The translations under genes and the position numbers were made by a program. The notes under the pieces were generated by a model. It was given only the letters and a program-made list of their open reading frames with translations, was not told where the DNA came from and ran no database searches. A stretch of 27,559 bases of DNA from Didymodactylos carnosus. Its lineage: Eukaryota; Rotifera; Eurotatoria; Philodinida; Philodinidae. Shown here one piece after another: positions 12,301-22,365 of the stretch; the first letter of the stretch is position 1, and every line of letters begins with the position of its first letter. The stretch lies in contig CAJNOQ010001906.1 in the NCBI GenBank assembly GCA_905250885.1, forward strand, positions 1 through 27,559. Reading direction: 5' to 3'.

Positions 12301-12750
12301 CGGGTACAAAAATTTGATTCCGATGGTAATTTTATATTAGATTGGGGATACGAAGGCGAGCAAAATGGTCAGTTTTATTACCCTCATTTTATCTCCATTT
12401 GTGGTAATAAAGTAGTTGTCAGTGATCAACTCAATCATCGTGTTCAAGTATTTGATTTGAATGGAAAGTACCGTTATAAATTAGGTGAAATGGGCAGTGA
12501 ACCAGGACAGTTTTCCTGTCCCTTCGGCGTTTTGATTGATTCTCAGAGCGATATTGTCGTTGCTGATCATGACAATAGGCGAATACAATTCTTCGATTCA
12601 AATGGTGAAATAAAGTTAATGCTAGATCAAGAAGCGAATCCACTGTACGACTTCGAAGGTGTCAATGGTTTAACGCTAACACCAGACGGGGGAGTTATTA
12701 TAACGGATTATAAACGAAACGGCAAACATCGTCTATTCGTCTTTACTTGA
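9315..12750 (+). CDS. TIR domain - docking linker - NHL beta-propeller protein (six exons, 750 aa)
   Basis: The exons are 9315-9463, 9523-9686, 10292-10420, 10528-11429, 11648-12053 and 12248-12750. All introns are GT-AG, and the phases close exactly to 2,253 nt. Residues 8-147 form a TIR domain: HVMLSYHWDNKD for the first strand, a BB-loop region around VWMDIHGG, and SRNCQKEL, whose Glu78 is where NADase-type TIRs carry their catalytic Glu. Residues 148-448 are Ser/Thr/Asn-rich, with PPPPVPPRP (302-310, a PxxPxR SH3 ligand) and tyrosines in YESI (424) and YEVP (435, a pYxxP SH2 ligand). Residues about 490-750 are six NHL blades, each with a motif like PFGVLIDSQSDIVVADHDNRRIQ. There is no signal peptide or membrane segment, so the protein is probably a cytosolic adaptor or sensor. 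A role in innate immunity or NAD cleavage is inferred. The 10528 acceptor was chosen because the nearer AG at about 10516 leads to a stop. Confidence 0.88.
9687..10291 (+). other. Largest intron (intron 2) of the TIR-NHL gene
   Basis: At 605 bp this intron is about three to ten times longer than its sisters (59, 107, 218 and 194 bp). The donor is GGTAAGTAAA and the acceptor TTGTTCTAG. It is AT-rich. A 70-codon open frame at 9785-9997 has no recognisable domain. It splits the TIR domain between the segments ending STWLG and beginning LVTAGLVW. Confidence 0.7.
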
Positions 12751-13753
12751 AAAGTTTTTTTGAAAAATCAAATGTTACTGTTTGTGCAATATATACTATC
12801 TTTTTTTATTTTACTTTATTCAGCATCAATAACGAGTTTCAATACTTTTAGTTTTATTTGTACATCGTTTTATTATAGTGTGGCAATAGCAGAAACAAAA
12901 ATGGTACAGAAAGAGCCAATAATAAAGACGTACACAATTATTCTATACAGACAATTAATGTCGAACCAAATATAGCTATAAGATTTGCAAACAAAATAGT
13001 TTGAACTGAGAAAAACAGAATCCTGTCAGATTCGTCGACTTACGCAAATAGAAACGAATAATAGCATCTTTTAGTCACTATGAATTTCATGAAAGTATAA
13101 GGATGAGTGTAGCAGTGAGGCAGATATTATCTTTTAGTATAAACTTTTTATTTGTTTGAAAGAAGGAAAAGAGTAATATACTGAACAAAATCACAGTCAA
13201 TGGTTGCATTATATCGCTCAATATACCATCTTTGTAAAAGAGACAGAGTATAGTATCTTTTCCATTCTATTTTGATAGAAACACATGTTACAGTGACACT
13301 TTGAATATGCCAACATGAGAATGCAAATATTAAGTTGATTTTGATCATCTTTTTATGAGAGTAAGATATTTCCCTTCGTCATTAATGATTTCAAGTCTAA
13401 ATTCCACAGAAAAAAAGTTATTGAAGTCCTCAAATCGATAACTTCACGCTTGACTGATCAAAGTTATTTTTTCATTTCCAACAGTGGACAAAGTGTAAAA
13501 AATAATTACAGTAAAAACTGAAATGTTGAATAATGCACGATCCACTATATCTCAATGCAAGAAGCTCAAGCAAGATTAAGTAAGCGAGAAAATCTAGATG
13601 CAAAAATAGCTGCAGCGCCTGCTCACAGCTAGATTCATTAGATTAAAAGGTACATTTATTTAGCTGCATGCTGGTTGGAATCGTGTACTACGTGCAACCG
13701 CCGCTGCTTTGGCCAATTAATAGCCCAATTAATCGATAGCTACTAGCTGTTTT
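12751..13753. other. 3' flank of the TIR-NHL gene and intergenic DNA
   Basis: A canonical AATAAA at 12921-12926 is the best polyadenylation signal for the upstream gene. From 13555 to about 13740 the base composition rises and short open stretches appear (a 25-codon frame, 13555-13632, rich in Ala and charged residues), immediately before the second copy of the 750-bp repeat. This may be a decayed coding fragment, but I cannot identify it. Confidence 0.4.
12921..12926 (+). terminator. Candidate polyadenylation signal AATAAA for the TIR-NHL gene
   Basis: This is a perfect AATAAA about 170 bases after the stop codon, in the same orientation. No transcript data are available, so the 3' end is inferred. 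Confidence 0.4.
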
Positions 13754-14505
13754 CGTTTTTATTTCAAGTTTTTAACTATTATCATTCACGAGTTTTCCAG
13801 AAACTCGGTTCTTCATTGTGTCACATTACGACCTTCCTTGAATTTCATCCGATCGAGTTAAACATTTTACCAGAGGTACTCAAGGTAATATGGCCGATAT
13901 ATTTTTGGGGAAATATTTTAAGACCTTTCCTGATCGAGTTATAGGAAAAATACCAAAAAACGTCTCAAAACCAAATTTTTCAATTTTAGAAACCCTATAA
14001 CTCGGCAAAGAAAGATTTAAGATAAAATTCCAAAAAAATACCTCTGCAATGGTATCTTGAGTATGTCAGATAAAATTTTCAACTCCATTGAATGAAATTA
14101 AAGGGAGTTCGTAATGTGACACAATGAAACTCGGTAGCAAAAAAATAGTTTTCGAGAAAAATGCATTTTGTACGCAGGTCACTTTTTTCGGATCATTCGC
14201 CGCGATGCTTATATCTCCATGAAAACTCATCCGAAAATTCTGGGAGACTCATTGTCATCAATTTTTAGGATTCTCATTGTGAAGAAAATGCTTTCCTCTA
14301 TCAGACTAAATGTATGAAAAAGTTTTAAGTGTACAGAGAAGGAGAAAAACATTGAGTTTTTGAAGACTTTTAAGGAAAAACTTCAGAAATGCATAACTTT
14401 TTGAAGAAAGGTCGTGAAATGCTGGGAGCGGTCTCATTTTGTACCCCATACTTCTCTCTACATTAGGCTATGCTCAGGTCAAAGTCGAATTTTTTTCAAA
14501 AAAAG
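13754..14505 (+). mobile_element. Dispersed 750-bp repeat, copy B, with a palindromic core
   Basis: This is the second copy of the element at 8261-9010, in the same orientation and 5.5 kb downstream. Its palindromic core (about 13813-14129, axis near 13971) is cleaner than in copy A: TTCATTGTGTCACATTACGA on the left is complemented by CGTAATGTGACACAATGAA on the right. The two copies differ by many substitutions and small indels, so they are separate old insertions rather than a recent duplication. Confidence 0.85.
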
Positions 14506-16077
14506 GGATACCCTTAATGAATCGCCAAGGAAAACGCAAAAAAAAATATTTTCAACTATTTGTTCTATTATATTTAAAGCAACGATGATCTTTCGTTACG
14601 ATTTATAATCGTGATTGTTTATAACCGATTCAGTCCCGATTCGTCGACATTTTATAGTGTCGGCGCCTCACTAACATCTTTTATCTCCTCCCAATGTTGT
14701 CGACGAGTCAGGAAAAAAATTAAGTCGATGAATTCGGACGATATCTTTATACCTGAATATCGGGCTCTAGCGTAATTGAAATGCCAATCTGTCACCATAG
14801 CCGTTGAAAATTTATGCAAGGAAGCGCTGCAACTTCGAAATCAGTTAATATTGACTACGGATTTAATGTGACATTCTGTTGTGCATACGATAATAACAAT
14901 CAAATAAAATCTCATATAAAGTGTGATTTTTATCTTTACTACACAATTAGCATCCACAATTAGTTTCACACTAAATTCAACCCATGTATATGTACTGTAC
15001 GACTGATAAAATGGTTTTGGGACTGTACGAAATGTCTCATCCGCACTCCAATGTGGATTTTATCAAGAATTTCTAACGATGATTTTGAATGCATGATCAG
15101 GTATCTAATAATGAGTACCATTATCATCAATATCACCAATTATTGCATCATCTTTTATTGTTAGTGAATACGAACATGAATTACGAGCACAAGTCTATTT
15201 TCGTGTTTCGTTTTTATTTGAATGTTTTAAACGACAAAAATAATTTTTATATAATATACTATCCTGATCCTTTTCAGTTCTGACACGAGAAAAATGTAGA
15301 GTTCTAGACATGACACAATTCGTACACGAAATCGGATCAGTGTGTTAAACCTAGTCCCGCGATTAACAGTAGAAAAAATATTTCCTTACTTCCATAGATT
15401 TCTAGTAAACTATTTCAAAAACCCATGCACTTTCTATTGTTCTTTAAAAGTATAGGTAAAATCCAGAATACAAGGCAGATAAAATGGAGTATATCCTGAA
15501 GTTCTAGAGCGGTAAATTAAATTTAATAAAAATAAAACAGATGGTGGATGTTTTCTTAAAGAATTGGAAACACCACTGAAGGTTTGATTTTGCAGTTAGG
15601 AAGCATTTCAAAATTCTTGCCGTTTCTTCTGCCGTTATGCCGTCCCGCTCTGCTGTTCCGCTGCTCTGCCGCGGCACTCTACTTAATAGGTAGAGAAGAG
15701 CAATCATTTCTGATTATTCTCACTTCCTCTCCTCTTTCTCAATGTTCGATGGCATTATATTTTATTTTGTCTTGTAGAAGCTTTTTTTCGCGCGCGTGGT
15801 AGAAAAATATTGTTAACTTTCCTGTAAAGTATGAGAGAGAAAATGAATGAATGTTTTTCATTTACTCATAATAAACAGTTTTGCATTTCAATAGGGTACT
15901 GTACCACTATCCTTGCTGGCATTTCTCTGAATTCCTCTATTGTTCAAATGTACATGGAAGAAACAACGTATAAATATCAAGTAACATTTGTAGTATTGTA
16001 CAGCATAAAACAACGATCTCTTCAGAATCTAAAGGGTTTCATACAAGTGGAATTTTACGGCGGATATTCGGACTAAT
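14506..16077. other. Intergenic and upstream region of the 252-aa gene
   Basis: No gene is recognised. There is a GC-rich, GC-skewed stretch at about 15618-15680 (CCGTCCCGCTCTGCTGTTCC and similar words). An open frame at 15831-16076 ends in TAA directly before the start codon of the downstream gene. Its translation looks like untranslated leader rather than protein. Confidence 0.35.
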
Positions 16078-16836
16078 ATGGCTACACTGCTCGATAGTGG
16101 TCTGTTTAAATCATTTTCTCATGAAGCTTTCAATAGTGTCAAAGATATCGATGAAAGCTGTCGTGCATCTTTGGACGATGAGGTTAAGAATTTGGCCCAC
16201 TTATTGAAGAAATATAAATTGTCCAATATTTTGGGTATAAGTCGTATTCATAATCATTTCAAATTGAACCCAGGTGAAATAGTCAAAGTATCGATCGGTT
16301 GTGATGAAGATTCATCAACAACGGTTGAAAAAGATGTAACTATTGTTCGTTTAAAAGCCGTTCAGGTGACTGATGAACAAGAAAAATCGGTTCCTTACAT
16401 GTGGGCATATGACAGTGTGGATAAAAAATTGTTTCCGTTACAACATTTTGATCATAACAATCCAACAATGAAAAATCGACTAAATCAACTATGCACAAAA
16501 ATGGACGAATTTAGGGCATTTTCAGTTGAATTTATTCAATTTATTGAAAAAACTGGCACACAAAATGATTTTGGTTTTTACATACGATACGAAGATTTGG
16601 TGAAATTTGATAAAAACATCGGCGAATTTTTGATGGAAGATACCGATGTAGTGTCAAAACGACAATGGATGGTTCCAAAAACAACAGCAATAGTCGAGGA
16701 AGAATCAAAAAACCATCCAGAAAAAACGATAACAATAACGCATTGGTCATTCAATGATGATGGGACCGTAGACGGAACAAGTTGTGGCCATTGTTGTGGA
16801 CATGGAAGTTGTGGTCATTGTTGTTATCATAAATAA
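16078..16836 (+). CDS. Uncharacterised 252-aa protein with a duplicated Cys/His tail
   Basis: This is a single uninterrupted frame with coding-like codon use. The ATG follows a stop codon by one base, which fixes the start. No signal peptide or membrane helix is visible. Residues 40-70 contain LKKYKLSNILGISRIHNHFK, followed by an aromatic block (MWAYD at 108-112, LFPLQHF at 118-124). From memory this order resembles an uncharacterised family common in fungi ('LGI..LH.HF' followed by a W-containing strand and a 'P.EF'-like motif), but I could not verify this. The last 17 residues carry two CGHCC motifs (236-240 and 245-249) plus extra His, giving six Cys and four His. That suggests metal binding or redox chemistry. 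The function is unknown. The lack of introns, next to intron-bearing genes, is compatible with but does not prove horizontal origin. Confidence 0.8.
   Translation: MATLLDSGLFKSFSHEAFNSVKDIDESCRASLDDEVKNLAHLLKKYKLSNILGISRIHNHFKLNPGEIVKVSIGCDEDSSTTVEKDVTIVRLKAVQVTDEQEKSVPYMWAYDSVDKKLFPLQHFDHNNPTMKNRLNQLCTKMDEFRAFSVEFIQFIEKTGTQNDFGFYIRYEDLVKFDKNIGEFLMEDTDVVSKRQWMVPKTTAIVEEESKNHPEKTITITHWSFNDDGTVDGTSCGHCCGHGSCGHCCYHK
16784..16827 (+). repeat. Internal tandem duplication encoding CGHCC twice
   Basis: An 18-base unit beginning AGTTGTGG and ending CATTGTTGT is repeated with one mismatch after a 27-base period. Each copy encodes SCGHCC. The duplication is in frame and makes up the protein's tail. 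Confidence 0.8.
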
Positions 16837-16837
16837 A
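16832..16837 (+). terminator. AATAAA overlapping the stop codon of the 252-aa gene
   Basis: The last sense codon, the TAA stop and the next base read AAATAAAG, so a perfect AATAAA polyadenylation signal spans the stop codon. If it is used, the 3' UTR would be only about 10 to 30 bases long. Confidence 0.5.
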
Positions 16838-17652
16838 GAATCAGTGGATGCTACGAATCCATTCTGGAGAACAGTCTTAGTGGAGCAATAGGCATTTTAC
16901 TTTTTTCCCAACTCCTTTGAGGCAAAACTTAAACGTGGTTAATTTATTTTAACCGTGGGCGCATCGATGATTTTCAAAACCATTTTTTTCTGCATGGAGG
17001 TACCTAAAACATATCGGTGCTTAACAAAAATGATTTTGCTCAAAACTTAATATAAAATTATGATAAAGCTTGATATAGAAAAATAGGTCCTGAAAAACTC
17101 TACAATATTCTGACTAAACAAACCCTACGTATCATTGGCTCAATCCTTTATAGGCCAAATATGAGCCCATGAAGATGACAATTTCTAAAGTACGTGAATG
17201 GGTTTTTCTACGCTTCCTAACATAACTCACGTTCTGTCGTTGTCAAAGATTTATAAGAATCGGGTTTTTTTGTAATGTTGTAAGACTTAGGTAAGAATCT
17301 AATAAGAATTGTATAACGTATTTTAGTTATTCTTATATGAATCTTATCCAATTCTTGTGTTATTCTAAAAACAAAAAATATCTAATAAAACTCCATTCGT
17401 AACCTTGCATAAGACTTGAATAAGATTCTGATAAGATTTTTATCTGTTGCACATAAAAGACATACAGGTTTCCGACAAAGCTCTTGTAAGTTACCTACAT
17501 AAGAACGGATGTCTAGCGTCGTTGAATGATGACATATTGATAATGAATGAAATAGAGAAAATATATCTGAGCCTAACTTACACAGCCAAAAGTACCCCCT
17601 TTCATTTATCTTCCACTCTTACTGTATTTTCCACCTTAGATATATATTCTGG

Positions 17653-17681
17653 CAGCAATGGTATTAGTAATACCATTGCTG
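17653..17681. repeat. Perfect hairpin, 14-bp arms and a 1-base centre
   Basis: CAGCAATGGTATTA is followed by one G and then its exact reverse complement. It lies two bases from a second perfect hairpin. Confidence 0.9.
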
Positions 17682-17683
17682 TC

Positions 17684-17708
17684 AAGAAGTAATACCGTAT
17701 TACTTCTT
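17684..17708. repeat. Perfect hairpin, 12-bp arms and a 1-base centre
   Basis: AAGAAGTAATAC, then a single C, then the exact reverse complement. It shares the GTATTA/TAATAC core with the neighbouring hairpin, so the two may derive from one unit. Confidence 0.9.
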
Positions 17709-18699
17709 TTCTCAGCAATATATTCTAACAGTTGCACGTCAGATGATGTGAGCGTGCATTTTTGGTCACTTGTTATTGTTATAAGAACGACAAAAAGAAG
17801 AAAAACATTTTGAGAAAGAAACTACACACAAAAAATATTTGTTAACATAGCTCAAAAACGAAGGGAAAGAAGACTGTTTACTTTCAAATTGTACAAACAG
17901 AGAAAGAAGGGACTATAGTCAAGGTTGAACTGTGAAGTGAGAATACTTTGCACAAGAAGAAGGTATAAACAAATTGGAAGAGACTTCGTACAGCCGAAAA
18001 GAGCGTTCATCTCGAATTTATGTTGTAAGAAAGAAGAAACAGAGATTGGTTCTGGATACTCTTGTGTGATATTTTAATATCTAGTATATCAAAAACATAA
18101 GTGACATTCATGTCAGTTATCAGATTTCGTATCTCAGCTCACGCTTTTAAGAAAATTGTCTATGCACAATCACATCGGTTTCAATTAAATCAGTTCAAAA
18201 ACACTTTTCTTCTGAAAAATGACGATATCACACACAGCGAGTGTGATACTAGAGATAATAAAAATAGCGGTAAAATAATTCCATTTCATGTTTTTTGCAA
18301 CGTGAAAAAGTAGTTTAACTTTACCTGAATCCGATAAGCTATTCAAGGACTTTTTAATAGGGAACCATGTGAAATTGTTTTCTATGCTATTTTCATTCGA
18401 AGTACATGATGAAAATGACAGAACTTCTAATATCTTTTGTTTACTAATAAAGGACATGTGATTCTGTAAACATGAAAAGTGCTCCAAAGGTAATATGTGT
18501 TCTGCAACTTGAATAATATTGCATACATATTACCCGAAGGTTATCGACATATAACTGCGAATAAATTTTGGAAAGCAGATAGTATTATCATGTTATTTGC
18601 ACACACCTTCATTTTCTCATGTGAGTAATTTTTAAGAACAGGAAGAAACAGGCGTTTGTAATAATGTTTTATTCTTTGGAAAAGAAATAGCCTATAACG

Positions 18700-21600
18700 A
18701 TGACAGCCGATGTAATTGTGCGTGGACAACGTGTATTAGTTGATGATCAATTAAAACCTGCTGCTGTTCATGTAAAGTAAGTAAAGATCAGCACTCCGTA
18801 TGGTGTTTGTTTCGGTCCTGAAAATTTAAGATTTTATCATGAATATTCGATCATAGTGGACAGAGGTCACACTATATCACTTACCACTTGAAAAAGGCTT
18901 AGAGTCTTTCTCTAAAAAGGAAATAAAATTGAACAATCAATAAATATAAACAGAATAGAAGAAAAAAAATTGAATCGGTAATCATATAAAAAAGGAAAGA
19001 GAAAGACTGATATCTAGTAGTATGTATAAAAAGCCTAGAACTGGGTTCATTTGGCTGCTAATACTTGTTGACAATGTCTTTGCATCTTGCTATTGCACTA
19101 CAATATCGTCATGGTTGTAATTTATCAAGCGCTCTATGATCAATTACTTATAGATCGATTATTAATGTTGTCTTGTAAATATTGGATGATGTAATATTTG
19201 TTCATATCGTTGTCGTCGTTATTGATCTCTCACTGAAAATAAGTAGTTCATCGTATACAATCTTCACATTACGATTACCCACCATTCAACTCATCGGCTT
19301 GACCATGTAACTCTGCCACCACACTGTAATTGCGTCACGTTTCTTTTGTATTTTATTTTTTCCCCAGTTCTCTAATGAAGACATCCAGAGCGCTAGAACG
19401 TCTCATATCAAAGGGAAAAGTGTGTCGAATATTTTGAGACTTTTGCACACTCTACACGTTCTTTTGTTTAGGAACTATAGCAAAAATACGAATTGCTACG
19501 TTTTCAGACAAGTTTTGAAAAGTAACAGTTTGTATTTTTGCTATAGTTTCTAAATAACAGAACGTGTAGGGTGTGCGAAAGTGTTTGAAAGTCATTCAAC
19601 GAGTGGATAATAAGAGATTAGTTCGTCATTGTCATAACGCTGTTACAAAACGAATTACATTCTTTTCATGAGGATCAACCCGATTGTCTTCCGTTCTATA
19701 TTCATGCTTTATATCGACGACGTGGGCTATATGGGACAACTTGAATCATCAAATTGTATGAATGATTATAATTCTTTTGTCCATTGCTCCCATGTATAAA
19801 GCCAGTAGATACGAATGAGAATGATTGCACATAGTGGTTTAATTTTGTAAACAGTGACGATGGTATCGGTGATAAATGATGTACTCCGAACAGAATAATC
19901 ATAGATGGTTTGTAAAACACGGATGATTCCAACTTTATTAAAGCTGATCGATTCGTAACGAAATCACCTACAGTATCGACGATGTATGTTGTTGTTGTTT
20001 GTGCATGACGAATGAAATCTTCAGTCCTCGCCATTGATGTTGTTTATTACTGTAACGCAAACTGAATAAGAATAATGAAACCCATCGACGACATTCTTCA
20101 ATAATCTGAACATTTTCTTTTGCCTTTCATAACCGGGTGTTTTCCACGGGTGTCGTTTAATAGCAGTTGAATCTAATGGTAGATTCTTCAGATCACATTC
20201 ACCAGAAAAGACACGCACCTACCCAAGACGTCTCTCCATTAAGGGTGATCAGTTAAAATATGTAACGTGCATGATATTAGAGCTGTAGTCAATAAGTGAT
20301 GTTAACATCACTTATTGACTACAGCTCTAATACCATTCAACTTATATATCAGGATCAGCAAAACAAAAGCGGTGATCGATAACGGTGATTGTTTTTTCGT
20401 TTTGAATTTCGAGCTCTTCGAAAAACTAAAAAGAAAAATTGTACTGTTTCACTTTTCGAAGATCTCAGTTTCTGAAAAAATAAAATAAACTGAAAAACTG
20501 AAATGACTGAAAAATTTAGTTCTTGTTGAAAACAAAAATTAATTTCTTCATGTCCCAAAGAACTTAAATGAGTTCTTCGACGAGTTCTTTGAAAACACGA
20601 AGAACACGTTTTTTTTCAGTGTACATTAAGTAAGGCTCTAATATGTATTCTATTGTGTGTTTTGATTGCATGATAATAAATAAATCCAAGATAAAGCTAA
20701 GTCGAAATAATGAACACTATTTTTAAAGTACGAAGAGCAAAAATGGGGAGCTCTGTATTGCAAACAGAGAAAAAGAACTGATACAGAAGATTACATTTGA
20801 GGGAGGAAAAACATGAAAAAAGAAATTATATACTCTCTAAGAGTCCTACCATTGCTGCTGTGTTATAATTGACGGATGTCATACTATATCAGGACGAAAT
20901 CCGACTATTACATTTTTTAAAAATTGGGATCAGATCTGACCGAATCACAATTCATGTGGTCCGACTTGATTTCCATACAGACCATACGGAATGCTGGTAT
21001 TGAAGCATTGTTTAATCGATAACTGAAAGATGTCAATTATGTTATTATAGAGATGGAAAAACATGTAAAATTACAGATTACGACGATGTACCTGACGGTA
21101 TTCAAGTAATTGATGCTGAAAACAATGTGTTGATGGGTGGTCTAGTCGATAGCCATGTTCATGTTAATGAACCAGGTAGAACTGAGTGGGAAGGATTTTA
21201 TACAGCTACCCGTGCTGCATGTGCCGGAGGTGTAACGACAGTGATTGATATGCCATTAAATAGTTCACCAGTTACAACAAGTCTTGCGGCACTGGAAGCC
21301 AAAATAAATATATTACCAGGAAAACTGTTTGTTGATGTTGGCCTCCTAGGTGGAATTATACCTGGTAACTTGAATGAGATTGAACCCATGATTGAACAAG
21401 GTGGTGTGGTGGGTTTCAAATCATTTATGATTCACTCTGGAATTGATGACTTTCCACACGTTAATGAAAACGATGTTCGCAGTGCAATGGAAATAATGCA
21501 AAATTTGAAAAAGCGTAATGGGCGTGATGTAGTGATGATGTTTCATGCTGAATTATCTGAACCCGTTGATCGAGCAACAAGTGAATTAAAAAGCAACAAT

Positions 21601-22365
21601 GAGGATAGCGGTGATTATAAAACATTTTTGAAGTCGAGACCACGCGAAGCTGAAAATTCAGCAATTGCACTTGTCATTAAACTTGTGAAAGAGTATGATG
21701 TTCATGTACACATTGTTCACTTGTCAAGTTCCGATGCATTGACTATGATTCAGCAGGCACAACAGGATGGCATTCAAATCACATGTGAAACAACATTTCA
21801 TTATTTATGTTTGGATGCTGAACATGTTCCTCATGGAAACACATTATTCAAATGTTGTCCACCAATACGTGAAACGGATAACAAAGAAAAACTATGGCAA
21901 GGTTTAAAATCTGATATAATCACTATGATTGTCAGTGATCATAGTCCGTGCACGTATGATTTGAAGAAAGGTGATTTTATGTCAGCATGGGGTGGCATAT
22001 CATCCTTAGAATTAGGTTTATCCATTATATGGACACAAGCTCGACAACGTCAAATACCACTGATACAATTAGTAAAATGGATGAGTGATAATACATCGGC
22101 ATTAGTTCATTTACAACAGCAAAAAGGTCAAATAAAAATTGGCCGAGATGCTGATTTTGTTATATGGGATCCTGATTTTCAATTCACAGTTGATCAGGAA
22201 AAGTTACAAATTAAAAATAAGTGTACACCGTATCATGGGCAGCAGTTGTATGGAAAAATATTAACGACAGTTTTGAGAGGTCAAATTATTTATAAATACG
22301 ATATCAACAGTGATCAAGGATCGTTTGTTGACAAACCAACTGGACAGCGTTTGATACCAAAATAG
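18700..22365 (+). CDS. ALN: Allantoinase (two exons, 463 aa)
   Basis: Exon 1 is 18700-18776 and exon 2 is 21051-22365. The phase-2 GT-AG junction restores codon AAA and gives 463 residues, the usual length for this amidohydrolase. The enzyme hydrolyses allantoin to allantoate in purine (ureide) degradation. Visible motifs are the metal-binding [11 protein letters not shown] (His61 and His63), GFKSFM with Lys149 in the position of the carboxylated metal-bridging lysine, FHAE (His191), VHLSS (His249) and SDHSPC (Asp322), all intact. Exon 1 supplies the N-terminal strand ([16 protein letters not shown]). Domain order is a small beta-sandwich split between the two termini, with a TIM barrel between. 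Peroxisomal or cytosolic location cannot be read from the sequence: the C-terminus is Ile-Pro-Lys, not a canonical SKL. The nearest alternative is another cyclic amidohydrolase such as dihydropyrimidinase, but the [11 protein letters not shown] block is typical of allantoinase. Confidence 0.93.
19429..19593. mobile_element. Foldback element in the allantoinase intron
   Basis: The left arm (about 19429-19499) and right arm (19521-19593) pair over about 70 bp. CTACACGTTCTTTTG on the left matches CAGAACGTGTAG on the right, and AACTATAGCAAAAATAC on the left matches GTATTTTTGCTATAGTTT on the right. The loop is only about 20 bases. In the pre-mRNA this would form a long stem. It is MITE-like by structure; no duplication of the target was identified. 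Confidence 0.8.
19702..20218 (-). pseudogene. Antisense coding-like stretch inside the allantoinase intron
   Basis: Two overlapping open frames on the minus strand, 20218 to 20021 (65 codons) and 20034 to 19702 (110 codons), have balanced, protein-like composition unlike the surrounding AT-rich DNA. The second includes the segments [18 protein letters not shown] and [17 protein letters not shown]. The two are in different frames and overlap by 14 bases, so a frameshift or a short intron would be needed to join them. I do not recognise the family. It could be a nested gene, a captured fragment or chance. Confidence 0.3.
20275..20332. repeat. Perfect 58-bp palindrome, no loop
   Basis: The left half, TATTAGAGCTGTAGTC and on to GATGTT, is followed directly by its exact reverse complement, AACATC and on to CTCTAATA. 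All 29 positions pair, around a GTTAAC centre. It lies in the allantoinase intron. Confidence 0.95.
20411..20466. repeat. Imperfect hairpin, about 56 bp
   Basis: GAGCTCTTCGAAAA at the left pairs with TTTTCGAAGATCTC at the right, with weaker pairing inwards. It is one of several self-complementary segments in this intron. Further GAACTC/GAGTTC words follow at 20560-20610. Confidence 0.6.

Larger units (their letters stand above)
16838..18699. other. Intergenic between the 252-aa gene and allantoinase
   Basis: No gene is supported. Between about 17282 and 17445 the words TAAGACTT and TAAGAATCT/TAAGATTCT recur in both directions, an irregular repeat cluster. Open frames on both strands at 18101-18487 overlap each other and have no recognisable domain. 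A small hairpin, TATCACAC with GTGTGATA, sits at about 18226-18248. The allantoinase promoter must lie at the right end. Confidence 0.4.
18777..21050 (+). other. 2.27-kb first intron of allantoinase
   Basis: The donor is GTAAGTAAAG and the acceptor TTATTATAG. It is about four times longer than the next-longest intron in the window. It contains a foldback (19429-19593), an antisense coding-like stretch (20218 to 19702), a perfect 58-bp palindrome (20275-20332) and a further imperfect hairpin (20411-20466), so much of its length is probably inserted DNA. No additional allantoinase exon is needed, because the two flanking exons join in frame to a full-length protein. Confidence 0.85.

Noticed and set aside
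13555..13632. 25-codon Ala- and charge-rich frame in a GC-richer patch
   Set aside because: It is too short, with no homologue I recognise. It may be a relic.
15831..16076. 81-codon frame ending just before the 252-aa gene
   Set aside because: Composition and position fit an untranslated leader. No domain is visible.
17282..17445. Cluster of TAAGAATCT-type words as a possible CRISPR or tandem array
   Set aside because: Units are irregular in spacing and orientation, and the host context is eukaryotic. It is an irregular repeat only.
18101..18487. Overlapping open frames on both strands
   Set aside because: They conflict with each other, are AT-driven, and show no recognisable domain or splice partners.
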